A stretch of 59,259 nt of DNA from Spirochaetales bacterium (lineage in GTDB: Bacteria > Spirochaetota > Spirochaetia > Treponematales > Treponemataceae), in contig QKAR01000019.1 in assembly GCA_003246335.1 (NCBI GenBank), forward strand, positions 1 through 59,259, in the 5' to 3' direction. Within the stretch, counting starts at the first letter, position 1. Every line of letters begins with the position of its first letter. A program made the translations under genes and the position numbers. Below the pieces are notes generated by a model, which was given only the letters and a program-made list of their open reading frames with translations, was not told where the DNA came from and made no database searches. Positions 49,423 through 57,683 of the stretch are shown here, piece after piece.

Positions 49423-49458
49423 CGCGGCTCTTGGACGGAGAACCGTCCAAGAGCCGCG
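49423..49458 (-). promoter_or_regulatory. Perfect 16-bp hairpin between binding protein and GH36 genes
   Basis: CGCGGCTCTTGGACGG (49423-49438) and CCGTCCAAGAGCCGCG (49443-49458) are exact inverted copies with a four-base loop. It lies 12 bases after the binding-protein stop and 35 bases before the GH36 start. Only a broken T stretch follows, so it probably protects the upstream mRNA 3' end and lowers GH36 output. Confidence 0.7.
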
Positions 49459-49470
49459 CCTTACATCTTT

Positions 49471-50817
49471 TTATTTGAAGAGTTCGAGAACTTTTTTATT
49501 CGCTTCCGTTAAGGCCGTGTTGGGCTCTTCCTGGAACAGGAAAATTTTATCGAAGGCGCGCGCCATGATTTCGGTTATTTTGACGCCGTTCGGCACTATC
49601 GGGTAGAGGAAGGTACCGTCTTCCGCGGTCGCCTCATCGGTAAACGCCGAAACGTCGATATTTTTGGAACCATATGTCGCGAGCGCGTTATCCACGCCTG
49701 ACTTAATCGCCGGGAACACTACACCGAAAGTACCAACCGTTTTCTGAGCTTCCTCGGACGCAAGATATTTTAGCCAGCGCCAGGACTCTTCAGGATGTTT
49801 TGACCCCACCCAAATCGAATCCCCGAGTCCGTTGATCATGCTCTTGCGTCCGTCGGGCCCAGTAGGAAGACGGGCGAATCCGATGGGAAAGGCCTCGTTC
49901 GCGGTATACGTTCCGATCATCCAGGAACCGTCAAGGGTCGTCGCGCACTGACCCGCGAGGAACACTGAATTCGCGCCGTTTTGCGTAGCCTCGAACGAAG
50001 CGAGATATCCTTTCTTCGCCATTTTGACCAACCAGTCGATAGTCTCGATAAACTTGGGATCGTCATAGTGGTAATTCGCGTTAAACAGTCCGTCGGTATA
50101 CATCCATCCGTTAGCGACCGCAAACGGGCTGAATTGTCCCTGGCCGCGATCGTCCATATGGCTAATGGCGAGACCATACTGCGCAACGTTCTTGGGGTCG
50201 AATTTCGGGCTTAAGCCGTTGTTCCCGTTCTTATCAATCGAAAGTTTGGCGATGAACTTCTCGAACGTTCCGCCGTCTTTCGCGTTCCACGTAAGGTTAT
50301 TGGCCTCTTCATGGGTGATTCCCGCCTTGTCGAGCGCGGTTTTGTTGTACACGATCGCGATAGTGTCCCAATCCTTCGGAAGGCCATACCGTTTGCCGTC
50401 CTGGGTCGTCCACAGCGTGTCGAGTTTATTCATGTAGATTGAAGTGTCCAAGCCGTCTTTCTTGACGAACGGCTCGAGATCGAGCAGCTGTCCCTTGGAG
50501 GCGAAGTCCATGTATTTCGATAGATGGTCGGTGAACACGTCGGGAGCCGTGCCTGCGGCCATATCGGTTTGCAAGCTGGTCCAGTAATCGTCCCAGCCCA
50601 TTTGCGAGATTTCAATCTTTATATCGGGGTTTTTCACCATGAAATCGTTCGCGACTTGTTGATAGGCGGGAATCTGCGCGGAATCCCAATGAATGTACTT
50701 GATTGTCACGGGTTCGGAACCCTTCGTCGCCGAGGCGTTTGACTTCCCGCAGGATGTCGCCGCAACAGCTAAAACCGCGAGACCGATGGCGATGAGCGCC
50801 CTATTCTTCTTCTGCAT
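49471..50817 (-). CDS. ABC sugar-binding lipoprotein (family 1)
   Basis: 448 residues. Lipobox ATSC puts the modified Cys near residue 23. Family 1 solute-binding fold: VTIKYIHWDSAQIPAYQQVA, NDFMVKNPDIKIEISQMGW, PDVFTDHLSKYMDFASKGQL, the hinge region RYGLPKDWDTIAIVYNK, and ANEAFPIGFARLPTGPDGRK. It captures the sugar outside the inner membrane. AAGGAG precedes the ATG. Third gene after the two permease genes. Confidence 0.93.
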   Translation of the reverse strand: MQKKNRALIAIGLAVLAVAATSCGKSNASATKGSEPVTIKYIHWDSAQIPAYQQVANDFMVKNPDIKIEISQMGWDDYWTSLQTDMAAGTAPDVFTDHLSKYMDFASKGQLLDLEPFVKKDGLDTSIYMNKLDTLWTTQDGKRYGLPKDWDTIAIVYNKTALDKAGITHEEANNLTWNAKDGGTFEKFIAKLSIDKNGNNGLSPKFDPKNVAQYGLAISHMDDRGQGQFSPFAVANGWMYTDGLFNANYHYDDPKFIETIDWLVKMAKKGYLASFEATQNGANSVFLAGQCATTLDGSWMIGTYTANEAFPIGFARLPTGPDGRKSMINGLGDSIWVGSKHPEESWRWLKYLASEEAQKTVGTFGVVFPAIKSGVDNALATYGSKNIDVSAFTDEATAEDGTFLYPIVPNGVKITEIMARAFDKIFLFQEEPNTALTEANKKVLELFK

Positions 50818-50869
50818 ACCATTCTCCTTCGATTGATATATAATCCGCCTTCAGCCGATTTTCTTACCG

Positions 50870-51760
50870 TCAGCGAAAGCCGGAAAAGCCGATTGAATTG
50901 ACGATTTTCTTCCCGAATAGCGAAAGAACGAAAAGCGCAGGGATCATGGCGAGAACCGTCCCCGCCATGAGTCCGCCCCAGTCGGGCTGGCCCTGCGGAA
51001 CCTGCGAACGGAAAATTCCCAGGGCGACCGTGAGAGTCCTCATGCTTTCCTGCTTTCCGACGATGAGCGGCCACATATAATCGTTCCACGTCGTTATGAA
51101 CGTGCTCACAGCAAGCGTCACGAGCGCGGTTTGTGAGAGCGGCAGGATGATTCGCCAAAACGTGAGGTATTTTCCCGCTCCATCGATCATTGCCGCCTCC
51201 TCGAGCTCAGGGTTGATGCCGAGGAAAAACTGACGCAGAAAGAAAACCGCGAAAGGCGTCATCAACAAGGCGGGCGCCATAATACCGGGGAGCGTGTTCA
51301 GCAAACCGATATTTTTCACGAAAATAAAATTCGGAATCGTCATCACGATGCCGGGAATCATCATGGTCGCGAGATACACGGCGAAAATTTCGTCCCGAAA
51401 CGGAAACCGTAGCCGCGCGAACGCATACGCCGCCATCGCCGAGAAAATGACTTGAAAAAAAGTCGTCCCGATCGCCACGAGGAGCGAGTTCTTCATATTC
51501 ACGAGAAAATTAACTTTCTGCCCCGATCCTCCCAACTTTACGGCAGTCGCCTGATCGACGAGGCCGAGAACCCGCTGAAAATTCGAGAACGTCGGTCTCG
51601 AGGGAAAAATCCTCGCCGCCTCAACGTACATTGCCGAATGCGGCGTAATGGCTGTCCGCACTACCCAATAAAAAGGAAAGACGGTAACGAATACGAGAAT
51701 CGCGACGCCACAATACTGAAAAAAACGAACCATATTTCGCTGTGCTTTCCGGTTAATCAT
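50870..51760 (-). CDS. ABC sugar permease, MalG-type
   Basis: 296 residues, six membrane helices. The EAA loop reads NPELEEAAMIDGAGKYLTFW followed by RIILPL, which contacts the ATPase. FPFYWVVRTAITP near the first helix and the GIFRSQVPQGQPDWGGLMAG segment are typical of carbohydrate MalG-type permeases. Ten bases after the partner permease. Confidence 0.93.
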   Translation of the reverse strand: MINRKAQRNMVRFFQYCGVAILVFVTVFPFYWVVRTAITPHSAMYVEAARIFPSRPTFSNFQRVLGLVDQATAVKLGGSGQKVNFLVNMKNSLLVAIGTTFFQVIFSAMAAYAFARLRFPFRDEIFAVYLATMMIPGIVMTIPNFIFVKNIGLLNTLPGIMAPALLMTPFAVFFLRQFFLGINPELEEAAMIDGAGKYLTFWRIILPLSQTALVTLAVSTFITTWNDYMWPLIVGKQESMRTLTVALGIFRSQVPQGQPDWGGLMAGTVLAMIPALFVLSLFGKKIVNSIGFSGFR

Positions 51761-51770
51761 CCTAGTCCTC

Positions 51771-52661
51771 CTACGCGTCCGCTTCGTTCGCTCGCAGAAA
51801 TTTCATCTGTATAAAACTGACGCCGATAAGTATCGCGAAAAGCACCATTGATACCGCGGAAGCGTAGCCCATCCGATACGCCTCGAAGCCGTTTTTATAA
51901 ATGTAAAGATTGAGCACGTTAGTCGCGGCTACCGGCCCACCCTTCCCTTTCGTGATGATCGCGACGGTGTCGTATACCTGAAACGAGCCGATAACTGAGG
52001 TGATGATCACGAAGGCGAGGACGGGCCGTATATACGGAATGATTATCGAAAAAAACTTTCTGAGCGCCGACGCGCCGTCGATAACGGCAGCCTCTTCGAT
52101 TTCTTTGGGAACGCCCTGAAGTCCCGCGAAAACGAGCAAGGCCGTATACCCCATATAACGCCATATATTTATGCCCGCCATGGAGGGCAAGGCAAGCTGG
52201 GTGGACGTCAGGAAATTAATGGGTTTTCCCCCCACGAACGCGATAAATGCGTTCACGATACCGATCGAGGAATCGAGCATCCATAACCACAAAAGAGCTA
52301 CGACGACGTTGGAAAGAATCCAAGGGATAAGCAGGATGCCGCGCATGAGCATGGATTTCGCCACGCGCTGCATGACAAGGGCGATGCAGAGTGAAAGAAC
52401 TGTTTGTATGGGAATATTCCACAGTACATAGACCAACGTTACCTTTAAGGAATTCCAAAAGTCGCCGTCAGAAAAAATTTCCGCATAATTCTTTAATCCA
52501 ATCCAATTCGATTTGGACAGAAGGTCCCAGTCGGTAAAACTGAGCATAAAGCCACGGATCGTCGGAGCTACGTAAAAAGCCAGAAAACCAATCGTGCTTG
52601 GCACGATAAAGGACATCGCTATCAAAGATTGAATACCAATTCGGTTGCTCGCCTGTTTCAT
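51771..52661 (-). CDS. ABC sugar permease, MalF-type, predicted leaderless
   Basis: 296 residues, six membrane helices. LIAMSFIVPSTIGFLAFYVA is the first helix and the EAA loop reads VPKEIEEAAVIDGASALRKF. First gene of the operon permease-permease-binding protein-GH36. No ATP-binding subunit is in the operon, so a shared MsmK/MalK-type ATPase from elsewhere is inferred. The -10 box ends six bases before the ATG and no Shine-Dalgarno sequence is visible. Confidence 0.92.
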   Translation of the reverse strand: MKQASNRIGIQSLIAMSFIVPSTIGFLAFYVAPTIRGFMLSFTDWDLLSKSNWIGLKNYAEIFSDGDFWNSLKVTLVYVLWNIPIQTVLSLCIALVMQRVAKSMLMRGILLIPWILSNVVVALLWLWMLDSSIGIVNAFIAFVGGKPINFLTSTQLALPSMAGINIWRYMGYTALLVFAGLQGVPKEIEEAAVIDGASALRKFFSIIIPYIRPVLAFVIITSVIGSFQVYDTVAIITKGKGGPVAATNVLNLYIYKNGFEAYRMGYASAVSMVLFAILIGVSFIQMKFLRANEADA

Positions 52662-52667
52662 AGCAGC

Positions 52668-52696
52668 AGTATAGCAACGTTTTTTTCACTAGTAAA
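52668..52696 (-). promoter_or_regulatory. Promoter of the alpha-galactoside uptake operon
   Basis: Minus strand TTTACT (52691-52696), 17 bases, TATACT (52668-52673), then six bases (GCTGCT) to ATG 52661. The -35 box overlaps the inverted repeat GTAAA (52692-52696)/TTTAC (52704-52708). Confidence 0.6.
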
Positions 52697-52731
52697 GTTT
52701 ATTTTTACAGTTTTTATGTAATTTTTTACAT
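52692..52731. promoter_or_regulatory. Two inverted repeats, candidate LacI-family operator
   Basis: GTAAA/TTTAC (52692-52708) touches the permease -35 box, and ATGTAA-TTTT-TTACAT (52716-52731) lies between the two divergent promoters. Neither has the central CG typical of LacI-family operators, so the assignment is by position only. Confidence 0.4.
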
Positions 52732-52758
52732 TTTGCGATCAAACAGGAAGATATAACC

Positions 52759-52787
52759 TTGAGTCTCTGCTTAAAACACGGTATATT
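52759..52787 (+). promoter_or_regulatory. Promoter of lacI-type gene, predicted leaderless
   Basis: TTGAGT (52759-52764), 17 bases, TATATT (52782-52787), then eight bases to ATG 52796. No Shine-Dalgarno sequence. Confidence 0.6.
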
Positions 52788-52795
52788 TCTTTCGT

Positions 52796-53800
52796 ATGAC
52801 AATATCCGAGATCGCGCAAGCCGCCGGCGTCTCTATCGCGACCGTCTCCCGAGTGCTCAACAACGGAGAGGTAAGCAAAAAAACGCGCGAAAAAGTCGAA
52901 AGCACGATTTTGAGGCTGAACTATGTCCCCGAATCGATGGCGCACGAAATCATAAAATCCTCGACGCCCGCGATCGCCGTCGTGACGCATAGCCTCAACA
53001 ACAGCTACAGCATGGAATTCGCCGAAACGATATCCGATTACTACGCGGCAAACAACGTAATGTTTTATCTGGGATGCGCGACTGACCCGCAGCGAGAATA
53101 CCGGTATTTAATGGACCTTATCGCACGCGGCATTGACGGGATAATCTTGCGCGATCCTCCGATGGAGAACCATCAGAAGGATCTCTACGACGAAATCGCG
53201 CAGCGGCTCCCGATCGTAATCGTTCATTCTTTTCCGGCGGAATTTAAGTTCAATTCAATCACCGTTGACCAACGCAGCGGCATGCGACAGGCCATGCGGC
53301 ATCTCATATCCTTAGGGCATCGCGATATCGCCCTCGTAACGGGAACGGAGGGTTTTCCCTTTGAGCTCAAAGAAAGCGTCTGGAGAGAGGAACTACAATC
53401 CGTTGGGATAGAGCCTGACCAATCGAACGTAATCCGCGTCCCCCGAAGCGAGGTCGATAACGCCATCGCCGAGACCAGGCAAATCGTTTCGGGATTTCTG
53501 GGCTCCGGCAAACGGCCTACCGCGTTTTTTGCGAACAACGACCTCATGGGCGTCGGGACCCAACAAGCGCTTCTTGAAGCCGGTTTTTCGATTCCCAAAG
53601 ACGTCTCGCTCATGAGTCATGATAATACGATGCTCGCCCAAAACTCGCGTATATCGTCCGTGGATATGAAAATACGCAGCGTCGCCCTCGCGGCGATAGA
53701 TCTCATGAAATACGCGCTGACGGGTGAGGACAAGACGCCGCGGCACATATCGATTACGCCTGAACTGGTATTGCGAGAATCGACCGCGCCGAGAACGTAA
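52796..53800 (+). CDS. LacI-family transcriptional regulator
   Basis: 334 residues. Helix-turn-helix and hinge: TISEIAQAAGVSIATVSRVL, NNGEVSKKTREKVESTILRL, NYVPESMAHEI. The periplasmic-binding-like sensor follows (IAVVTHSLNNSYSMEFAETI, ARGIDGIILRDPP, ALVTGTEGFPFELKE, PTAFFANNDLMGVGTQQALL). The residue pattern at the sugar-binding hinge suggests a carbohydrate inducer. Divergent from the alpha-galactoside operon, which it probably represses. Confidence 0.92.
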   Translation: MTISEIAQAAGVSIATVSRVLNNGEVSKKTREKVESTILRLNYVPESMAHEIIKSSTPAIAVVTHSLNNSYSMEFAETISDYYAANNVMFYLGCATDPQREYRYLMDLIARGIDGIILRDPPMENHQKDLYDEIAQRLPIVIVHSFPAEFKFNSITVDQRSGMRQAMRHLISLGHRDIALVTGTEGFPFELKESVWREELQSVGIEPDQSNVIRVPRSEVDNAIAETRQIVSGFLGSGKRPTAFFANNDLMGVGTQQALLEAGFSIPKDVSLMSHDNTMLAQNSRISSVDMKIRSVALAAIDLMKYALTGEDKTPRHISITPELVLRESTAPRT

Positions 53801-53860
53801 TCCGTATATAAACGCAACAGGTTGCGAAAACCATTAAATTCAGATAATAATCGATTACCT

Positions 53861-54364
53861 ATGAAAGGAAAACTGAAAGAAGAAAGCGCTACGCATAAAA
53901 GACTCGCGGCAGAGCTCATTTCGATTATTCCCGAGCTTGACGAAGAGGGTCTTTCATTCCTTATCGAGCAGGCCCGCGTTCACGTTTATAATATGGAAGT
54001 TTCACGAATCGAGGAAGAGGCGGCGGAAAGCGATACCGCGAACCTGAATAAAAAAGGCGATTACGCGCGCGAGCCCGATAAAGCCCCGGCGAATTTTCGA
54101 ATTGAACGATCGAGCAGCGGCTCTTCCTATCATCTTATCTCGGGCGGGAAATGGAAAATGTACAACGAGGACGAAATGATGCGCATCGTCAAGATCGCCT
54201 CTACGAGCGAACGAGTTCGCGACGTCGCGGTTCGCCTTCACGCGTGGTTTGCCGAGGAACGCCCCGACACATTCGCCGATCTCGAGCTGGGCGACGCGTG
54301 CGACCCCCGCCTGGACGAACTCGTCGTCTTTTTACGCTCTAAGTTCGCCATCAAAACGAAATAG
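53861..54364 (+). CDS. Hypothetical cytoplasmic protein
   Basis: 167 residues from ATG 53861; no Shine-Dalgarno sequence, and a TTGCGA/TAATAA promoter-like pair ends ten bases upstream, so it may be near-leaderless. Helical and charged throughout (ATHKRLAAELISIIPELDEE, GLSFLIEQARVHVYNMEVSR), with a basic central part and a C-terminal half containing MYNEDEMMRIVKIASTSERV and RLHAWFAEERPD. No family recognised. It may be a spirochaete-specific regulator or structural protein. Confidence 0.6.
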   Translation: MKGKLKEESATHKRLAAELISIIPELDEEGLSFLIEQARVHVYNMEVSRIEEEAAESDTANLNKKGDYAREPDKAPANFRIERSSSGSSYHLISGGKWKMYNEDEMMRIVKIASTSERVRDVAVRLHAWFAEERPDTFADLELGDACDPRLDELVVFLRSKFAIKTK

Positions 54365-54391
54365 AGACGCTGCGCGATGCCCCCCGCGTCA

Positions 54392-54420
54392 TTGAACTTG
54401 TTTATCGAACGATTTATACT
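54392..54420 (+). promoter_or_regulatory. Promoter of the esterase gene, predicted leaderless
   Basis: TTGAAC (54392-54397), 17 bases, TATACT (54415-54420), then six bases (CAGCGC) to ATG 54427. No Shine-Dalgarno sequence. Confidence 0.65.
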
Positions 54421-54426
54421 CAGCGC

Positions 54427-55266
54427 ATGATTCATCGCGATATTCCCTTACCCGTCCAATACCGAAAATTTGGCATTGAAAATAACGGATTCACCCCGAG
54501 TCTTTCGACCTACATCCTCGATAATCCCGACGAAATAAACCCCGAGCGGAAGCGGCCCTTCGTCCTCGTTTGCCCGGGCGGCGGGTACGCGTTTCGCTCC
54601 GCACGCGAAGGAGAACCGATAGCCATTAAGATGAACGGGTACGGGTTCGACGCCGCCGTGCTTTCGTATAGCGTCGCCCCGATGGATTTCCCCGCTGCGT
54701 TCCTCGACCTTTGCGAGGCCGTACGCGCAGTACGCGCGAACGCCGCTGAATGGGGCGTAGATCCCGAGAGGGTTTTCGTGCTCGGTTGCTCGGCCGGCGG
54801 GCATCTCGCCGCATCGCTCGCGGTGTGGTGGAATACCGATGTAGCCAGGCGCTATCTCCCGTATCGCGCCCGCGATATTCGGCCGTCGGGGATTTGTCTC
54901 TGCTATCCGGTCATAACGTCCGGGGCCTTTCGACACGAGGGATCGATGGCGAATCTGCTGGGGAAAAAAAACGATACACCTGAAACGAGAAATGAAGTCT
55001 CGATAGAAAACCTCGTGAACGAGGACGTACCGCCGGTATTTATTTGGCACACCGAGACGGACGAGGCGGTACCCGTCGAAAACAGCCTACTTTTCGCGCA
55101 AGCGCTTCGCGCGAAGCGGATACCGTATGAGTTGCATGTCTTCGCGCGCGGCCCGCACGGGTTAAGCCTCGCGACCGAGGAAACCGCCCGCGAGGCGAGC
55201 CAAATCGCGCCCGAATGCGCCGTATGGCCGGATCTTTTCGCTGCTTGGGTCAACGCCATGGGCTGA
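54427..55266 (+). CDS. Alpha/beta-hydrolase, acetyl-esterase type
   Basis: 279 residues. FVLVCPGGGYAFRSAREGEP holds the oxyanion-hole glycines, VFVLGCSAGGHLAASLAVWW the nucleophile Ser, the Asp is in WHTETDEAVPVENSLL, and the His in FARGPHGLSLAT. This is the xylan/acetyl-esterase group of carbohydrate de-esterifying enzymes, working in the cytosol because no signal peptide is present. It precedes a BASS transporter by 33 bases and the two are probably co-transcribed. Confidence 0.88.
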   Translation: MIHRDIPLPVQYRKFGIENNGFTPSLSTYILDNPDEINPERKRPFVLVCPGGGYAFRSAREGEPIAIKMNGYGFDAAVLSYSVAPMDFPAAFLDLCEAVRAVRANAAEWGVDPERVFVLGCSAGGHLAASLAVWWNTDVARRYLPYRARDIRPSGICLCYPVITSGAFRHEGSMANLLGKKNDTPETRNEVSIENLVNEDVPPVFIWHTETDEAVPVENSLLFAQALRAKRIPYELHVFARGPHGLSLATEETAREASQIAPECAVWPDLFAAWVNAMG

Positions 55267-55299
55267 GGAGACTGAATTTCAGTTTCAATCGACGAGTCG

Positions 55300-56286
55300 A
55301 TGTCATCCCAACAAAAATTCAACGCTAGGATTTCTCACGTGAAAAGCTTTTTTCGTTTCCTTAAAAACTGGACCCTGCCGATTTCCATGGCCTGCGGAGT
55401 CCTTGGCTACGTGCTGTATGAGGGATTAGACCTTTCGCATGAAGCGCGCGCATACGCGGCGGTTGCCGTTTCGACCATCCAACCCCTCCTCATTTTCACC
55501 ATGCTGTTTCTTTCCTTTTGCAAAATCGACCCGAGAAGCCTCAAACTACGGCCGTGGCATGCTTGGCTCATACTTATCCAAATTTTGTTTTTTTCGTCTT
55601 TGGGAGGGTTCATACTTCTTTTTCCCCATATGAAGGAACGGGTCATCTTGGAGGGCCTTATGATTTGCCTAATCTGCCCGACGGCGACCGCCGCGGTCGT
55701 CGTTACCGACAAGATAGGCGGGAACACTGCGACGCTCACGACATACACGATACTGAGTAACGTTGTAACCGCCGTGATGGTTCCTTTAGTGCTCCCGGTC
55801 GTCCATCCCGCGCAAGGAATGAAATTCCTTCCATCATTTTGGATTATATTGAAGAAAGTATTCCCATTATTGATACTGCCGTTCTTCCTGGCCTGGTTCG
55901 CGAGGATGTTCCTTCCGTCGATCCATAAAAAAATCATTGCGGCGAAAGACCTCGCTTTTTATTTATGGGCCGTCGCCTTAGCCATCGCTATCGCGGTAAC
56001 CACGCGCGAGCTGGTTACGAGCAAGGTCGCCCTCATTTACGAGGCCGCAATCGCCCTCGCGTCGCTACTGGCCTGCGTCATCCAATTCGCGCTCGGCTGG
56101 ACGCTCGGCAAAAAGTACGGGGATCGCACGACCGCGGGACAGGCCCTGGGGCAAAAAAACACGGTATTCGCCATCTGGATGGGCTACACCTTCCTAACGC
56201 CGGTAACCTCGCTCGCCGGCGGATTTTACAGCATTTGGCATAACACGATAAATTCGTATCAACTTTATATACGCAGAAAAAAATGA
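55300..56286 (+). CDS. Bile acid:sodium symporter (BASS) family transporter
   Basis: 328 residues with about nine to ten membrane helices. The first reads WTLPISMACGVLGYVLYEGL, followed by AVSTIQPLLIFTMLFLSFCK, LEGLMICLICPTATAAVVVT, DKIGGNTATLTTYTILSNVV and QALGQKNTVFAIWMGYTFLT. The middle segments resemble the sodium-binding crossing helices of the family. Substrates are organic anions; the real substrate here is unknown. No clear ribosome site at ATG 55300, so it is likely coupled to the esterase. Confidence 0.8.
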   Translation: MSSQQKFNARISHVKSFFRFLKNWTLPISMACGVLGYVLYEGLDLSHEARAYAAVAVSTIQPLLIFTMLFLSFCKIDPRSLKLRPWHAWLILIQILFFSSLGGFILLFPHMKERVILEGLMICLICPTATAAVVVTDKIGGNTATLTTYTILSNVVTAVMVPLVLPVVHPAQGMKFLPSFWIILKKVFPLLILPFFLAWFARMFLPSIHKKIIAAKDLAFYLWAVALAIAIAVTTRELVTSKVALIYEAAIALASLLACVIQFALGWTLGKKYGDRTTAGQALGQKNTVFAIWMGYTFLTPVTSLAGGFYSIWHNTINSYQLYIRRKK

Positions 56287-56341
56287 CCGGAGACTTCGGG
56301 GAGAGATTCGGATTCACGGTTGGAAGTAAGAGGGCGAATCC

Positions 56342-56645
56342 TTAGTCGATAAAACGCTCTTTCCCTGCCCCCCCTGCGAACTCCATCATTTCTGTCCGTA
56401 ATAGCTCGTTCATGAACGTGTGATACCCCTTACCGAAGTTATTAAGCCAGGTGAGCACATCAGCGCCAATCCGGGCGGTGAGCTGCTCTGAATAGGCTAT
56501 GAAAGAGAATCGCTCGGGCGGAGTCGTCCTTCGTCCATTCGAGGATATCGCAGGTATCGATCGCGGAATCGGAAAGATTCGCGAGCTCCTCGATCCGTTT
56601 CTTTGCCGCGTCGTCAATGTGCTTAGAACCAGCTACCTTCTCCAT
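56342..56645 (-). pseudogene. Frameshifted BrnA-type antitoxin
   Basis: Two minus-strand frames together make a BrnA-like protein. The first runs from ATG 56645 (EKVAGSKHIDDAAKKRIEEL, ANLSDSAIDTCDILEWTKDD). The second continues after about 56500 as LTARIGADVLTWLNNFGKGY and HTFMNELLRTEMMEF, the ribbon-helix-helix part that binds DNA and the toxin. A one-base frameshift near 56490-56510 separates them, so the antitoxin is probably broken. It overlaps the toxin remnant by 23 bases, the normal brnTA arrangement. Confidence 0.7.
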
Positions 56646-56775
56646 AGAGCCTCGTTTCCGCCTGCGTTGCCTTTCGGGCGGAGATTATCCGTATCGTTTC
56701 ATCGGTTTCGCCTTTCAGGATCGAAAAGACGACCAACACCATCAGTACGCCGTTTATCTGTCTGAACCGCCCCGG
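56623..56775 (-). pseudogene. Truncated BrnT-type toxin remnant
   Basis: The last 45 or so residues of a BrnT RNase toxin: GVLMVLVVFSILKGETDETI and RIISARKATQAETRLYGEG, the C-terminal signature. The N-terminal half is missing: homology stops near 56775, about 15 bases from the presumed end of the IS3-type remnant. Insertion of that element therefore appears to have destroyed the toxin. Confidence 0.7.
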
Positions 56776-56791
56776 GATTGCCGAAGTAAAC

Positions 56792-57080
56792 TGAGCCCAG
56801 AAATTAGGACACAAAAGACGGTATGAATAAGGTGTACGAGCCACTATACTTGCGGCGGTGATACCATGAAAAAGAGACAGAGTTTTGACAAGGCATTTAA
56901 GGCGAAAGTCGTGCCGGAGGCTCTCCGGGAGGAATTAACGCTCCAAGGGATCGTTAATAAATATGACGTTCATCCGAACCAGATAGCTTCTGGAAAAAGC
57001 AGGCGATTGCGAACCTGCCGGAGCTCTTTGAAAAGACGAACAAGAAAACGGAAGAAGAACGACAGGCCGAAACTCAGTAG
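56792..57080 (+). mobile_element. IS3-family remnant with frameshifted OrfA
   Basis: The left edge TGAGCCCAGAAATTAGGACA (56792-56811) resembles the inverted-repeat end of IS150-type elements. OrfA starts at ATG 56866: KKRQSFDKAFKAKVVPEALR, then EELTLQGIVNKYDVHPNQI, the HTH of IS3 OrfA. After residue 40 a frameshift moves the reading to FWKKQAIANLPELFEKTNKK and TEEERQAETQ, ending at a TAG at 57078. OrfB and the right end are absent, so the element is dead. The insertion sits at the broken end of brnT. Confidence 0.75.
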
Positions 57081-57121
57081 ACGAGGCCTTGAAAACCCTT
57101 ATTCGCGCGAACCAGTAAGAC

Positions 57122-57382
57122 TCACTTATATACTTCTTTTCGGTATCCTATCTTTACAACTGTCACCGTAACCGTTTCATCTACCATGTCACAGATTATC
57201 CGATAGTCGCCAACTCGGTAACGCCACAGTGGGGCGAGGTTTCCCTTTAACGCTTCACCTACAGCCTTAGGATCGGATACGACGCGTTCCTTCAGAAACC
57301 TGACGATACGCTGCGCTACTGGCCTATCGAGCTTCCCGAGGGTCTTTGCGGCGCTCTCGGCAAACTCAATCTTCCAGGCCAT
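57122..57382 (-). CDS. RelE/ParE-type toxin
   Basis: 86 residues. [40 protein letters not shown] and [14 protein letters not shown] give the RelE fold with the Arg-rich core (RYRVGDYRI) used in mRNA cleavage. It overlaps the antitoxin by 17 bases and looks intact. Confidence 0.9.
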   Translation of the reverse strand: MAWKIEFAESAAKTLGKLDRPVAQRIVRFLKERVVSDPKAVGEALKGNLAPLWRYRVGDYRIICDMVDETVTVTVVKIGYRKEVYK

Positions 57383-57590
57383 ACTGCGCTATCACGTCTT
57401 CCATCGGAATAACTTTCTCTCCTCCACTTCTGATCTTTGCAAGAACCTGTTCCGCAAGATAGGTGTCTTCTAGCTCGTCTAAATGCTCTTCTATCGCTTC
57501 CCGCACATAATACGTTTTAGTTCGTCCGGTCAATTTGGCGAGTCGGTCAAGCCGAGTCTCAATATCTTCGGGTACACGTACCGCAATCAT
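57366..57590 (-). CDS. RelB/RHH-type antitoxin
   Basis: 74 residues. [20 protein letters not shown] is a ribbon-helix-helix DNA-binding start, [20 protein letters not shown] follows, and the C-terminal part ([20 protein letters not shown]) wraps the toxin. It is the first gene of an intact relBE-type pair, with GGAGGA before the ATG and a palindrome upstream for autorepression. Confidence 0.9.
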   Translation of the reverse strand: MIAVRVPEDIETRLDRLAKLTGRTKTYYVREAIEEHLDELEDTYLAEQVLAKIRSGGEKVIPMEDVIAQYGLED

Positions 57591-57605
57591 GGATTCCTCC
57601 TCTGC

Positions 57606-57617
57606 TATACATGTATA
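57606..57617. promoter_or_regulatory. Palindrome upstream of relBE, candidate operator
   Basis: TATACATGTATA is a perfect 12-bp palindrome 15 bases before the antitoxin ATG, close to where the -10 box must lie. Position and symmetry fit RHH autorepression. Confidence 0.5.
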
Positions 57618-57660
57618 TCATAATGCTCTTATCAAATTTAATCCAGTCCGATTCCCTTAA

Positions 57661-57683
57661 ACCGGACGATGAAATCGTCCGGT
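57661..57683. repeat. 10-bp perfect hairpin in AT-rich intergenic DNA
   Basis: ACCGGACGAT and ATCGTCCGGT are exact inverted copies with a three-base loop. No T run on either side. The surrounding 57620-58050 is AT-rich and I see no gene in it. Confidence 0.5.
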
